64,000 bases of DNA, taken from assembly GCA_023433925.1 (NCBI GenBank), contig JAEYTO010000068.1:1-64000 (forward strand), in the 5' to 3' direction. The translations under genes were made by a program, and so were the position numbers. The DNA comes from Pseudomonadota bacterium (GTDB taxonomy: Bacteria > Desulfobacterota > Desulfovibrionia > Desulfovibrionales > Desulfovibrionaceae). The notes under the pieces are model-generated. The model did not search any database. It saw only the letters and a program-made list of their open reading frames with translations, and was not told the DNA's origin. Shown here piece by piece: positions 1 to 8,260 of this stretch (position 1 is the stretch's first letter; each line of letters begins with the position of its first letter).

Positions 1-1
1 G

Positions 2-30
2 TGTGGAGAGGGGCGGCGCCCCTCTCCACA
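2..30. repeat. Strong GC palindrome downstream of pheT
   Basis: Arms of 13 bases (2-14 and 18-30) pair perfectly around a 3-base centre. It begins 17 bases past the pheT stop on the transcribed (minus) side, so it could end the operon transcript, but the bases that would hold a U-tract lie outside the window. Its core (GGGCGCCGCCC with flanking GAGAG-type arms on the minus strand) resembles the first hairpin of the repeat found at 47233 and 59445, so it may instead be a REP-type repeat. Confidence 0.6.
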
Positions 31-46
31 TATTTTGGATTCCGAA

Positions 47-2467
47 TTAAACGGCTTGAAACTTCACCGGGCAGGCGCTCGTGACGTGCTTGCCCACGGC
101 GGCGTGGGCCTTGTCCACGTCCCTGTCCGTGAGCGTGCGCTCGGCGGCGCGGTAGGTCAGCCTGAAGGTCAGGTTGCGCTCGGCCGCGCCCTCGGGCCTG
201 TACTCGTCCACCAGCTCCACGTCCTCCAGGAGCTTCTGGCCAGCGCCGAGCAGGGCGGACTTGATGCCCGAGACAGGGAAGCCGAGCGGCGCCACGAGGG
301 TCATGTCGCGCCAGGAGGCCGGGAACTTGGGCAGCGGCCGGAAGCAGGCCGCCAGGCCGGCGCTCAGGCTCCAGATCTCCTCCAGGTCCAACTCGGCCAT
401 CCACAGCGGGAAGCGCGCCTTGTGCTCGTCGGCCACGGCCGGCTTGACCCGGCCCATAACGCCGATGTCCCTGTCCCTAACGCGCACGGCCACGCACGGC
501 TCAAGCCATTCATGATCCTGCCTGAGCTCGACCTCGGGCGCGGGCAGGCCCAGGGAGGCCAGCAGGTGCTCCACAAGGCCCTTGATGTCGGGATAGTCGA
601 ACTGCTCCTCGCGCGGCCAGGGATGGCCTGGGAAGCGCCTGCCGTGGAGCAGCAGGCCCAGGCGCAGCCGCTCGCGGGCCGTGGTCTCGCTTGCGGCGTC
701 GCGCGTGAAGACCCGCGCGGCCTCGAACAGGCGCAGGCCGTCGTCGCCGTGGCCCAGGTTCGCGCGCAGGTTCTGGAGCAGGCCGGGCGCCACGGCCGGG
801 CGCATGACGTTCTGCTCCTCGCTGAGCGGGTTGGCCACGTCGATGCGGCCTTCCTTGGGCAGACCGAGCAGGTCCAGGTCCTTGTGGCCCACGAAGCTGT
901 AGTTGACGGCCTCGCGCAGGCCCACGCCCAGGCCCCATCTCTTCACGCGGGTCAGGAAGGCGAACTCGCCGCCGCGCACGGACAGGGCCTCGGCCGGCGG
1001 CTCGGCCAGGGTCTTCTTCACGTGCGGGAGCACGGCCGGGATGCGGTCCAGGCCGTGCACGCGGCCGACCTCCTCGATGAGGTCCACCTCGCGCTCGATG
1101 TCCGGCCGGTGCGAGGGAGATTCGACCTGCCAGGCTTCTCCGCCGTCCTGCACAACGCAGCCGAGGGCCGTGAGCGTCTTCTTGCAGAACTCCGGCGACA
1201 GCTCCACGCCGAGCAGGTCCGCGGCGCGCGAGAGCCTGAAGGCGTGCGCGCGCTTGGTCCACGGCTTGGGCTCGGCCTTGGCCACGCCGGCCAGCACCCG
1301 GCCGCCCGCCAGCTCGGCGATGAGCCCGCTCACGCGGTCGCAGGCCAGGGGCGAGAGCATCTGGTCCACGCCGCGCTCGAAGCGGTGCGAGGCGTCGCTG
1401 GGCAGGCCCAGGCGGCGGGCGGTCTTGCGCACCGTGCCGGGCCGGAAGATGGCCGTCTCCAGGAGCACGTTGGTGCTCTTGTCGTGGATCTCGGAATTCT
1501 GTCCGCCCATGACGCCGGCCAGGGCCACGGGCCGCTCGGCGTCCCAGATGAGCAGGTCGTCGGCCGTCAGCTTGCGCTGTTGGCCGTCGAGCGTGGTCAG
1601 GGTGGAGCCGTCGGCCGCGCGCTTGACCTGGATGACGCCGCCCTTGAGGAGATCCTCGTCAAAGGCGTGCGTGGGCTGGCCAAGCTCCAGCATGACGTAG
1701 TTCGTGGCGTCCACGATGTTGTTGATGGGCCGCAGGCCCATGGCGATGAGCCGGTACTTGAGCCAGTCCGGGCTCTCCCCGATGCGGCAGCCGCGGATGG
1801 CGCGGGCCTGGTAGAGCGGGCAGAGATCGCCCTCGGGGATGTCGATGCGCCAGAAGTCCTCGGCGCGCTCGCTGGCGTCCTCGTTCAGGCGAATCTCGGG
1901 CAGGCGCAGCGGCAGGCCGTAGGCCATGGCCACCTCACGGGCCAGGCCCAGGATGCTCAGGCAGTCGCCGCGGTTGGGCGTCAGGTCCACGTTGATGACC
2001 GCGCTCTCCAGCTCCAGGGCCTCGCAGAAGAGCGTTCCGGGCTTGCAGGCGTCGGGCAGGACCATGATGCCCTTGTGGTCCTCGGTCAGCCCCAACTCGC
2101 GCTCGGAGCAGATCATGCCGAAGGATTCGACCCCGCGCAGCTTGGCCTTGCCGATCTTCAGGCCGCCGGGCAGCGTCGCGCCGACCCTGGCCACGGGCGC
2201 CTTTTGGCCGGCGGCCACGTTGGGCGCGCCGCAGACGATGGACAGGACCTCGCCGCCCACGTCCACCTTGCACACGGACAGCTTGTCGGCCTCGGGATGC
2301 TTGGCGCGCTCGATGACGTGGCCCACGACCACGCCGCTCCTGATCTCGGCGAACGGGTCGTGGATTTCGTCCACCTCCAGGCCAAGCATGGTCAGACGGT
2401 CGGCCAGCTCCTGGGCCGTGCCCTCGTAAGGCGTGAACTCGCGGAGCCAGTCAAGGCTGAGCAGCAT
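47..2467 (-). CDS. pheT: Phenylalanine--tRNA ligase beta subunit
   Basis: Beta chain of the cytosolic alpha2-beta2 phenylalanyl-tRNA synthetase, which charges tRNA-Phe; beta binds tRNA and edits mischarged tyrosine. The 806-aa length fits the family. The N-terminal OB-fold tRNA-binding (EMAP-like) domain spans about residues 40-150, the B3/B4 editing region about 210-390 (DASHRFERGVD lies in it), then B5, the catalytic-like core, and a C-terminal ferredoxin-fold anticodon-binding domain from about 712 (FPASWRDMTLVAP). The ATG has a GGAGG-type ribosome site 6-10 bases upstream on the minus strand. It is the last gene of the thrS-infC-rpmI-rplT-pheS-pheT operon. A 276-base gap rich in palindromes separates it from pheS, unusual for two subunits of one enzyme. 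Confidence 0.98.
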   Translation of the reverse strand: MLLSLDWLREFTPYEGTAQELADRLTMLGLEVDEIHDPFAEIRSGVVVGHVIERAKHPEADKLSVCKVDVGGEVLSIVCGAPNVAAGQKAPVARVGATLPGGLKIGKAKLRGVESFGMICSERELGLTEDHKGIMVLPDACKPGTLFCEALELESAVINVDLTPNRGDCLSILGLAREVAMAYGLPLRLPEIRLNEDASERAEDFWRIDIPEGDLCPLYQARAIRGCRIGESPDWLKYRLIAMGLRPINNIVDATNYVMLELGQPTHAFDEDLLKGGVIQVKRAADGSTLTTLDGQQRKLTADDLLIWDAERPVALAGVMGGQNSEIHDKSTNVLLETAIFRPGTVRKTARRLGLPSDASHRFERGVDQMLSPLACDRVSGLIAELAGGRVLAGVAKAEPKPWTKRAHAFRLSRAADLLGVELSPEFCKKTLTALGCVVQDGGEAWQVESPSHRPDIEREVDLIEEVGRVHGLDRIPAVLPHVKKTLAEPPAEALSVRGGEFAFLTRVKRWGLGVGLREAVNYSFVGHKDLDLLGLPKEGRIDVANPLSEEQNVMRPAVAPGLLQNLRANLGHGDDGLRLFEAARVFTRDAASETTARERLRLGLLLHGRRFPGHPWPREEQFDYPDIKGLVEHLLASLGLPAPEVELRQDHEWLEPCVAVRVRDRDIGVMGRVKPAVADEHKARFPLWMAELDLEEIWSLSAGLAACFRPLPKFPASWRDMTLVAPLGFPVSGIKSALLGAGQKLLEDVELVDEYRPEGAAERNLTFRLTYRAAERTLTDRDVDKAHAAVGKHVTSACPVKFQAV

Positions 2468-2502
2468 GGGAATCCTCCGGTGGGAAGAGAAGCAGGGGAA
2501 CC

Positions 2503-2541
2503 GGGGAGGGGAAACCCTTTGGAAAGGGTTCTCCCCTCCCC
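2503..2541. repeat. Long hairpin repeat between pheS and pheT
   Basis: GGGGAGGGG (2503-2511) pairs with CCCCTCCCC (2533-2541), and inside it AACCCTTT pairs with AAAGGGTT, giving an almost continuous stem. On the plus strand a TTTTTT run follows at about 2562-2567, but no plus-strand gene ends here. It looks like a REP-type intergenic element; in the operon mRNA it would fold just upstream of the pheT ribosome site. Confidence 0.6.
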
Positions 2542-2670
2542 AGACCCCACCCCTTCCTAAACTTTTTTAAACGCGCTCGCCGAAGACGGCGACCGCGAGT
2601 CGGTTTCTACCGCGCCGGTCGCGTGGGCGGGGCTGGATTACGCTTCGGGGTGGGCCGCGAATCGAGGGGT

Positions 2671-2693
2671 CCGGGGGGAATCATTCCCCCCGG
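2671..2693. repeat. Perfect palindrome in pheS-pheT gap
   Basis: CCGGGGGGAAT and ATTCCCCCCGG flank a single C. It is followed by two direct copies of CGGCCGCCGGAG, the second ending just short of the pheS stop. No coding potential is evident. It could act as a partial terminator or RNA-stability element that sets the pheS:pheT ratio, but that is inference. Confidence 0.5.
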
Positions 2694-2743
2694 CCGCCGG
2701 AGGCATTCTTCATCCAACCCGCGCCCGGCCGCCGGAGCTTGCT

Positions 2744-3796
2744 TTAAAAGAATTGGCCCAGGAAGCGAACGTCGTTCTCGAAGAACATGCGCAGGTCCGT
2801 GACCCCGTACTTGAGCATGGCCACGCGCTCGATGCCCATGCCGAAGGCGAAGCCCGTGTACTCCTCGGGGTCGATGCCCGCGGAGGCGAACACGTTCGGG
2901 TCTACCATGCCGCAGCCCAGGATCTCGATCCAGCCCGTGGTCTTGCACACGCGGCAGGCCTCGCCCGCGCAGGCGCCGCTGCCCTTGCACATGAAGCAGG
3001 AGATGTCCACCTCGGCGCTGGGCTCGGTGAAGGGGAAGAAGCTCGGCCGGAAGCGCACGCGCGTGTCCGGCCCGAAGACCCGGCTCACGAAGGCGGTCAG
3101 CGTGCCGCGCAGGTCGGCCATGGACACCTTGCGGTCCACGAGCAACCCTTCGATCTGGTGAAACATGGGCGTGTGCGTGAGGTCCGAGTCGCGGCGGTAG
3201 ACCTTGCCCGGCGCGAGCACGGCGATGGGCGGCTTGCGCGTGAGCATGGAGCGCACCTGAAGCGGCGAGGTATGCGTGCGCAGGAGCACCTTGTCCGTGA
3301 TGTACAGGGTGTCCTGCATGTCCCGCGCCGGATGCTCGTCGGGGAAGTTCAGGGCCGCGAAGTTGTAGAAGTCGGTCTCGATCTCCGGCCCCATGACCAC
3401 GTCGTAGCCCAGGGCTTGCAGGGTCTCGCAGACCTCCTGCATGACCAGGGTGATGGGGTGCAGGGAGCCCTGCCAGGGCGCGCGGCCCGGCGTGCTCGGA
3501 TCGAAGGAGGCCAGCTCGGCCTGGGCCTTGGCCTGATTCAAGGCGGAGAGCCGTCCATCGAAAAGATTTATCAAAGCCGTCTTGGCCTGGTTGGCCGCCT
3601 GACCGACCTGGGGCCTTTCCTCCGCGGAAAGGCCAGGCATTTCAGCAAGCAGACTGGCCAAAGCGCCTTTCCTGCCCAGCACTTTCACACGTAAGGATTC
3701 GACCTCTTCAAGTGTGGCAACCTGGTCAAGGGCGACTTTGCATTCTTGAGCCAAGCCTTTCAGCTCGGATAAGATATATTCTATCTTGCTTCCCAA
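2744..3796 (-). CDS. pheS: Phenylalanine--tRNA ligase alpha subunit
   Basis: Catalytic subunit of phenylalanyl-tRNA synthetase (class II). An N-terminal coiled-coil arm (about 1-90) is followed by the catalytic core: motif 2 around FRPSFFPFTEPSAEVD and motif 3 near the end (GFAFGMGIERVAMLKYGV). Length 350 aa is typical. The start is noteworthy: the codon is TTG (3794-3796), with an in-frame TAG immediately upstream, so no earlier start is possible; AAGGTGAT about 4-11 bases upstream is a good ribosome site. It follows rplT in the operon after a strong hairpin (3892-3929), where E. coli has its phe attenuator. Confidence 0.97.
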   Translation of the reverse strand: MGSKIEYILSELKGLAQECKVALDQVATLEEVESLRVKVLGRKGALASLLAEMPGLSAEERPQVGQAANQAKTALINLFDGRLSALNQAKAQAELASFDPSTPGRAPWQGSLHPITLVMQEVCETLQALGYDVVMGPEIETDFYNFAALNFPDEHPARDMQDTLYITDKVLLRTHTSPLQVRSMLTRKPPIAVLAPGKVYRRDSDLTHTPMFHQIEGLLVDRKVSMADLRGTLTAFVSRVFGPDTRVRFRPSFFPFTEPSAEVDISCFMCKGSGACAGEACRVCKTTGWIEILGCGMVDPNVFASAGIDPEEYTGFAFGMGIERVAMLKYGVTDLRMFFENDVRFLGQFF

Positions 3797-3891
3797 CTAG
3801 ATCACCTTGATTATTGCACAATCCTGGCTGGCGCCGGGATTGTTTTACATTCAATGCGCCTTCGCGCGCGCTTCGAGGCCCTGAAGCGAGG

Positions 3892-3929
3892 AAACCTGGC
3901 CCAGGGCGGTTTCGCCCTGGGCCAGGTTT
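3892..3929 (-). terminator. Terminator or attenuator between rplT and pheS
   Basis: A perfect 17-base stem (3892-3908 with 3913-3929, loop of 4) lies 40 bases past the rplT stop. On the minus strand it ends in TTTCC, a weak U-tract. It can end the thrS-rplT transcript or partly attenuate pheST, as in the E. coli operon of the same order. No Phe-rich leader peptide was found between it and pheS. Confidence 0.7.
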
Positions 3930-3968
3930 TCCGGACTCGTGATCAGCGACGAGGAATCGCCGGGCATG

Positions 3969-4322
3969 CTACGCGACCTTGGACTTGGCCAGTTCCGCGA
4001 GCTTGGCGAAGCTCTCTTTCTCGCGCACGGCCATGTCGGCCAGCATCTTGCGGTTGATGCTCACGCCGGCCTGAAGCAGGCCGTTGATGAAGCGGCTGTA
4101 GGACAGGCCGTGCTGACGGGAAGCCGCGCCGATGCGCTGAATCCACAGCTTGCGGAACTCGCGCTTCTTCTGCTTGCGGTCGCGGAAAGCATAAGCCAGT
4201 GCGCGCTCGACGGACTCGCGCGCCACGCGATATAGGCGATGGCGCGCTCCGCGGTGGCCCTTGGCGAGCTTCAGGTACTTCTTGTGACGGCGATGGGAGG
4301 CGAGGCCTCTTTTGACACGCAT
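3969..4322 (-). CDS. rplT: 50S ribosomal protein L20
   Basis: Binds 23S rRNA early in 50S assembly. The 117-aa sequence is typical: a basic N-terminal arm (MRVKRGLASHRRHKKYLKLA), then the globular domain with RKLWIQRIGAASR and a conserved end (REKESFAKLAELAK). An AAGGAG/AAAGGA ribosome site precedes the ATG. In enterobacteria L20 represses its own operon; the conserved order suggests similar control, but no operator was identified. Confidence 0.98.
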   Translation of the reverse strand: MRVKRGLASHRRHKKYLKLAKGHRGARHRLYRVARESVERALAYAFRDRKQKKREFRKLWIQRIGAASRQHGLSYSRFINGLLQAGVSINRKMLADMAVREKESFAKLAELAKSKVA

Positions 4323-4460
4323 TTCCTTTTCTCCTTGGTCTGGCCGTGGGCCAGGGCGCTCCGTCAGGCGTGTTCACGCGCGGCGGCGGCCCGGCCGTGG
4401 GCAGCGTGCTTGGTGATCTCGAAGATCGACTAAGCGGTGAAAGTTTGTCCCGTCGGCGGC

Positions 4461-4658
4461 CTAAAGGTAGGGCAGGAGCGTGCGCACCTGACCTTCGTTG
4501 GCCTTGTCCACCAGGGCGGAGCCGCGCAGCTGACGCTTGCGCTTGGGGCTCTTCTTGGTCAGGATGTGCCGCTTGTTCTGCTTGCGGCGCTTGATCTTGC
4601 CGGAGCCTGTGGCGGAAAAGCGCTTGGCCGCGGCGCGATTGGTCTTGATCTTGGGCAT
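4461..4658 (-). CDS. rpmI: 50S ribosomal protein L35
   Basis: Small basic large-subunit protein of 65 aa with the standard start (MPKIKTNRAAAKRFSATGSG) and the KRRKQNKRHILTKK segment. It sits between infC and rplT, the usual arrangement. A 138-base gap without recognisable structure separates it from rplT. Confidence 0.98.
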   Translation of the reverse strand: MPKIKTNRAAAKRFSATGSGKIKRRKQNKRHILTKKSPKRKRQLRGSALVDKANEGQVRTLLPYL

Positions 4659-4755
4659 TGTGTCTTCCTCCAGGTGGCTCGAACGAACTGAACAATATGC
4701 GCCGGGCGGACGGTTGTCCCGTCCGCCCCGCGCTCATGGTCGCAAGAGAGTCTCT

Positions 4756-5286
4756 CTAGCCTTTCTTGGCCAGGGGCACAAGCATCATGTTCATGGTCCG
4801 ACCTTCGAACAAGGGCTCCTGCTCGACCTTGGCGATGTCCTTGACGTCATCGGCCACGCGCTTGAGGATGGCCGCGCCCCGGTCCTTGTGCACGACCTCT
4901 CGCCCGCGGAAGAAGATGACCGCCTTGCAACGGTCGCCCGCTTCCAGGAAGCGGCGGATGTGCTTCAACTTGGTCTGGTAATCGTGCTCGTCGGTCTTGG
5001 GGCGGAACTTGATCTCCTTGATCTGGACCTGGCTGGACTTCTTCCGAGCGCCTTGCGTCTTCTTCTGCTGCTCGTACTTGAACTTGCCATAGTCCATGAT
5101 TCGACAAACGGGCGGGTCCGCGTTGGGAGCCACCTCCACCAGATCGAGCCCCTGCTCCATGGCCGTGCGCAGGGCGTCCTGCGTGGCCATCACTCCGAGC
5201 TGACTGCCGTCATCAGCAATGACCCGGACGTCGCGCGCGCGAATCTGCCTATTGACCCGAGTCGATTGCTGCTGCTGCTGCTGCAT
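4756..5286 (-). CDS. infC: Translation initiation factor IF-3
   Basis: Binds the 30S subunit, prevents subunit joining and proofreads initiator tRNA and start-codon choice. The 176-aa protein has the N-terminal domain (VNRQIRARDVRVIADDGSQL), the basic linker (KKTQGARKKSSQVQIKEIKF) and the C-terminal domain. The only good ATG (5284-5286) is followed at once by a CAG run that puts six glutamines ahead of the usual N-terminus. infC genes often start at a rare codon for autoregulation, so a start inside or after the run is possible. The first 38 bases overlap the end of thrS in another frame. Confidence 0.95.
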   Translation of the reverse strand: MQQQQQQSTRVNRQIRARDVRVIADDGSQLGVMATQDALRTAMEQGLDLVEVAPNADPPVCRIMDYGKFKYEQQKKTQGARKKSSQVQIKEIKFRPKTDEHDYQTKLKHIRRFLEAGDRCKAVIFFRGREVVHKDRGAAILKRVADDVKDIAKVEQEPLFEGRTMNMMLVPLAKKG

Positions 5287-7219
5287 AGTTGAAGCTATAG
5301 CGCATGCCTCCGCGTTTGAAAGGTTCCATTCCCTCGTCGAGTATCATCTTGGCGACCTCGGCGGGCGTCTTGACGCCCAGGTTCTCGCCGGAGCGGGTCC
5401 GCACGTTGACTCCGCCCGCCTCGACCTCCTTGTCGCCCACCACGAGCATATACGGTATCTTTTCGAGCTGCGCTTCGCGAATCTTGAAGCCCAGCTTCTC
5501 ATTGCGCAGGTCGGCCTCGGCGCGGATGCCCGCCTCGCGCAACTGCGCCAGGACCTTTTGGGCATGCTCGGCCTGCGCGTCCGTGACGTTCACGATCCGG
5601 GCCTGCTCCGGCGCCAGCCAGACCGGGAAGGCGCCCGCGAAGTGCTCGATGAGCACGCCGATGAACCGTTCCAGGGATCCCAGGATGACCCGGTGCACCA
5701 TCACGGGGCGATGGCGCTCGCCGTCCTGGCCGACGTAGGCGAGGTCGAAGCGCTCGGGCAGGGTGAAATCGCACTGAATCGTCGCGCACTGCCAGCGTCG
5801 ATCTAAGGCATCTTTTATAATGATGTCAATCTTCGGGCCGTAGAACGCACCGTCGCCCTCGTTGACGCCATACTTGAGCCCGGCCTTGTCCAGGGCCTTC
5901 ATGAGCGCGCTGGTGGCCCGCTCCCAGTCCGCGTCGCTGCCGATGGACTTCTCGGGCCTGGTGCTGATCTCGGGCTCGAAGTTGAAGCCGAAGATGTTCA
6001 TGATGTCGCGCACGAAGTTGACGACGCCGATGATCTCATCCTCCAACTGGTCGGGCCGGCAGATGATGTGCGCGTCGTCTTGCGTGAACTGGCGCACGCG
6101 CAACAGGCCGTGGAGCACGCCGGACTTCTCGTGGCGATGCACCACGCCCAGCTCGAACATGCGCAGAGGCAGGTCGCGGTAGCTGCGCACCTTGGATTTG
6201 TAGATGAGCATGTGCGACAGGCAGTTCATGGGCTTGACGCCGTAGGCCTGCTCGTCGATCTCCGTGAAGTACATGTTCTGGCGGTAGTGTTCGTAGTGGC
6301 CCGAGCGCTCCCACAGCTCGCGCTTGAGCAACTGCGGCCCCTGCACGATATGATAGCCGCGGCGCAGGTGCTCCTTGCGCTCGAAGTCCTCGATGATCGT
6401 GCGGATGAGCGCGCCCTTGGGATGCCAGATGACCATGCCCGCGCCGGCCTCGTCGCAGAAGCTGAACAGGTCGAGCTGCGTGCCGAGCTTGCGGTGGTCG
6501 CGGCGCTTGGCCTCCTCGATGCGCTCCAGGTGCTGCTTGAGCTCCTTGGGGCTGGCGAAGGCCGTGCCGTAGATGCGCTGGAGCTGCTGGCGCTTCTCGT
6601 CGCCGCGCCAGTACGCCCCGGCCACGCTCATGAGCTTGAAGGCCTTGATGCGGCCCGCGCTCGGCACGTGGGGGCCGCGGCACAGGTCCACGAAGCCGCC
6701 GTTGGTGTAGATGGACACCGTCTCCGCGCCCAGGTCCTCGATGATCTCGATCTTGTACGGCTCGCCCATGGACTTGAACAGGTCCTTGGCCTCGCCGGCC
6801 GAGAGCACGCGGCACTCGAAGGGCGCGTCCTTGCCCGCCAGGCGGAGCATCTCCTTCTCGATGGCCTCCAGGTCCTCGGGCGTGAAGGCGCGCTCGAACT
6901 CGAAGTCATAGTAGAAGCCGCTCTCGATGGCCGGGCCGATGGTCACCTTGGCCGTGGGGAAGAGCTTCTTGACCGCCTCGGCCATGAGGTGCGCGGCCGA
7001 GTGGCGGATGATATCCAGGGCTTCGGGCGAATCCTCGAAGATGGGCTCGATGGCGGGGCAGCCGGTGGGCAGAGTTCGAGACAGGTCCAGGGTCTGGCCA
7101 TCGCACTTGGCGGCGATGACTTCCTTGATCTTCTTCTTGCTCAGGACCTGGGCCAACGCCTCGCCGACGCTCGCCCCGGCCCGCACCTCGATCTGCTGTC
7201 CGGCTACTTCGATCTGCAC
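5249..7219 (-). CDS. thrS: Threonine--tRNA ligase
   Basis: Charges tRNA-Thr and edits Ser-tRNA-Thr. Domains in order: N-terminal TGS (about 1-60), editing domain (HSAAHLMAEAVKKLFP), class II catalytic core (motif 2 near LLRVRQFTQDDAHI), and C-terminal anticodon-binding domain. I chose the GTG at 7217-7219 because AAGGGG lies 8 bases ahead; a GTG at 7226-7228 would place that site against the codon. Length is about 656 aa. The extreme C-terminus runs into infC through an Ala stretch coded by the CAG run. It heads the operon, with only about 24 bases between a terminator-like hairpin and the start, so it probably depends on readthrough from the tRNA-Val promoter. Confidence 0.97.
   Translation of the reverse strand: MQIEVAGQQIEVRAGASVGEALAQVLSKKKIKEVIAAKCDGQTLDLSRTLPTGCPAIEPIFEDSPEALDIIRHSAAHLMAEAVKKLFPTAKVTIGPAIESGFYYDFEFERAFTPEDLEAIEKEMLRLAGKDAPFECRVLSAGEAKDLFKSMGEPYKIEIIEDLGAETVSIYTNGGFVDLCRGPHVPSAGRIKAFKLMSVAGAYWRGDEKRQQLQRIYGTAFASPKELKQHLERIEEAKRRDHRKLGTQLDLFSFCDEAGAGMVIWHPKGALIRTIIEDFERKEHLRRGYHIVQGPQLLKRELWERSGHYEHYRQNMYFTEIDEQAYGVKPMNCLSHMLIYKSKVRSYRDLPLRMFELGVVHRHEKSGVLHGLLRVRQFTQDDAHIICRPDQLEDEIIGVVNFVRDIMNIFGFNFEPEISTRPEKSIGSDADWERATSALMKALDKAGLKYGVNEGDGAFYGPKIDIIIKDALDRRWQCATIQCDFTLPERFDLAYVGQDGERHRPVMVHRVILGSLERFIGVLIEHFAGAFPVWLAPEQARIVNVTDAQAEHAQKVLAQLREAGIRAEADLRNEKLGFKIREAQLEKIPYMLVVGDKEVEAGGVNVRTRSGENLGVKTPAEVAKMILDEGMEPFKRGGMRYSFNYAAAAAAIDSGQ
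5266..5283. repeat. Trinucleotide run read in two frames
   Basis: On the minus strand, five CAG codons plus CAA follow the infC ATG (six Gln). In the thrS frame the same run reads as GCA codons (a six-Ala stretch near the C-terminus). Such a run can change length by slippage, which would alter both proteins together without shifting either frame. Confidence 0.9.
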
Positions 7220-7242
7220 GGCTGTCACCCCTTACGACGAAT

Positions 7243-7272
7243 AAAAAATGAGGGAGGCCCTCAGGCCTCCCT
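7243..7272 (-). terminator. Terminator or attenuator between tRNA-Val and thrS
   Basis: AGGGAGGCC and GGCCTCCCT pair around a 4-base loop (7251-7272). On the minus strand the stem is followed by TTTTTT, a textbook rho-independent terminator. It sits 13 bases after the tRNA-Val CCA end and about 24 bases before the thrS start, so it must limit transcription into thrS. Confidence 0.85.
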
Positions 7273-7285
7273 ACATTAGGACATA

Positions 7286-7360
7286 TGGTAGGCACGAGGA
7301 GATTTGAACTCCTGACCCCTTGCGTGTCAAGCAAGTGCTCTCCCCCTGAGCTACGCGCCT
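7286..7360 (-). tRNA. tRNA-Val(GAC)
   Basis: Full cloverleaf of 75 bases with encoded CCA. The acceptor stem is AGGCGCG/CGTGCCT with discriminator A; the anticodon stem is CTTGC/GCAAG with loop TTGACAC, giving anticodon GAC (valine); the T arm is AGGAG-TTCAAAT-CTCCT. Confidence 0.97.
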
Positions 7361-7385
7361 TCTCAAGCATGATGCAGAACGGTCG

Positions 7386-7412
7386 TTTATATCCCGGCCC
7401 CAAGGTTGTCAA
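7386..7412 (-). promoter_or_regulatory. Likely promoter of tRNA-Val (and thrS)
   Basis: On the minus strand, TTGACA and TATAAA are 15 bases apart, with TATAAA 25 bases before the tRNA. The upstream box sits in CCTTGACAACC, shared with the promoter of tRNA-Pro at 10073, which supports the call. The spacer is short for a sigma-70 promoter. Confidence 0.55.
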
Positions 7413-7618
7413 GGTCAAACCCATGTTTCCGCAATTATCCGCGACCGCCTTGGATGTCCACGCGGAAAGGGCCGTCTGGGCCATGGGCGAAGGCCGGCAT
7501 TTTTGCTATAATGGAGAAATTCAGATCGCCAAGGGAAGAAAGCCTTGGCGGACGCGAGCGCGGGAGGCCGAGCCGGCCTCGACTCGCTCGTGACCCGGAA
7601 TGGAATGGAGGCAGCGAC

Positions 7619-8128
7619 ATGGGAGCCATGGGTGTCAAGGACGCGCTCGGCCAGATCCTGGCCGCGCTTCGCGAGGCTTTTGAGGGCACGGACCGCTGGA
7701 GCTACTTCCCCGACCACGGCGCGCAGTTCGGCCTGCTGGGCACGCTGCGTGGTCTGGACGCGGCCACGGCCTCGCGCCAGAGCGGCGGCAAGTCGGCGGT
7801 GTACGGCGCGACAGCCTCCGGTCCGGTGCAGGCCTCCATCGCCGCCCACGCCTTTCACGTGGCCCTGGGGCTTGAGATCGCCGCAAACTGGATCAGGAAG
7901 AAGCAGGGCGGGCCGGAATGGGATCAGTCCTGGGATGTGTCCACGGTCGCTGACGCGCAGTGGGCCGAACTCCTCAAGAGGCTGGAAAAGGCCTACGCCG
8001 ACCTGAAAGCCGCCATCGAGCGGCACGGCGCGGATAGCGTCGAGTCCTTCGGCGGTGGGCTCGGGGCCGTGATCCATGCGGCGTATCACTTGGGGCGGAT
8101 GCAGGAGAAGCTGGATAACATGGGCTAG
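7619..8128 (+). CDS. DinB-like (YfiT-type helical bundle) protein
   Basis: A 169-aa soluble protein. Two regions match the metal-binding pattern of DinB/DUF664 four-helix bundles: an early His pair (HAFH, residues 77-80) and a late HAAYHLGRMQ segment. Known members include metal-dependent thiol transferases and many of unknown role, so the reaction cannot be named. GGAGG (7607-7611) lies 7 bases before the chosen ATG, which excludes the longer upstream frame. It stands alone on the plus strand after the divergent tRNA-Val promoter. Confidence 0.65.
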   Translation: MGAMGVKDALGQILAALREAFEGTDRWSYFPDHGAQFGLLGTLRGLDAATASRQSGGKSAVYGATASGPVQASIAAHAFHVALGLEIAANWIRKKQGGPEWDQSWDVSTVADAQWAELLKRLEKAYADLKAAIERHGADSVESFGGGLGAVIHAAYHLGRMQEKLDNMG

Positions 8129-8260
8129 GGAGAAGAGGGCTGGCGGGCGGCGATTCGGGCTGGACCAGCAGCGTTTTTACAAAACGAACCCAATTGACCA
8201 CCTGGCCCAACAGCCCCAAGGCTCCCGGCCTTTCGCCCTTATCCGTCTTCCGCCTCTCCG

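Noticed and set aside
35..2560. 841-aa open frame on the plus strand opposite pheT
   Set aside because: Antisense shadow of a highly conserved gene in GC-rich DNA; composition is Ala/Gly/Arg/His-rich and no ribosome site or family motif is present.
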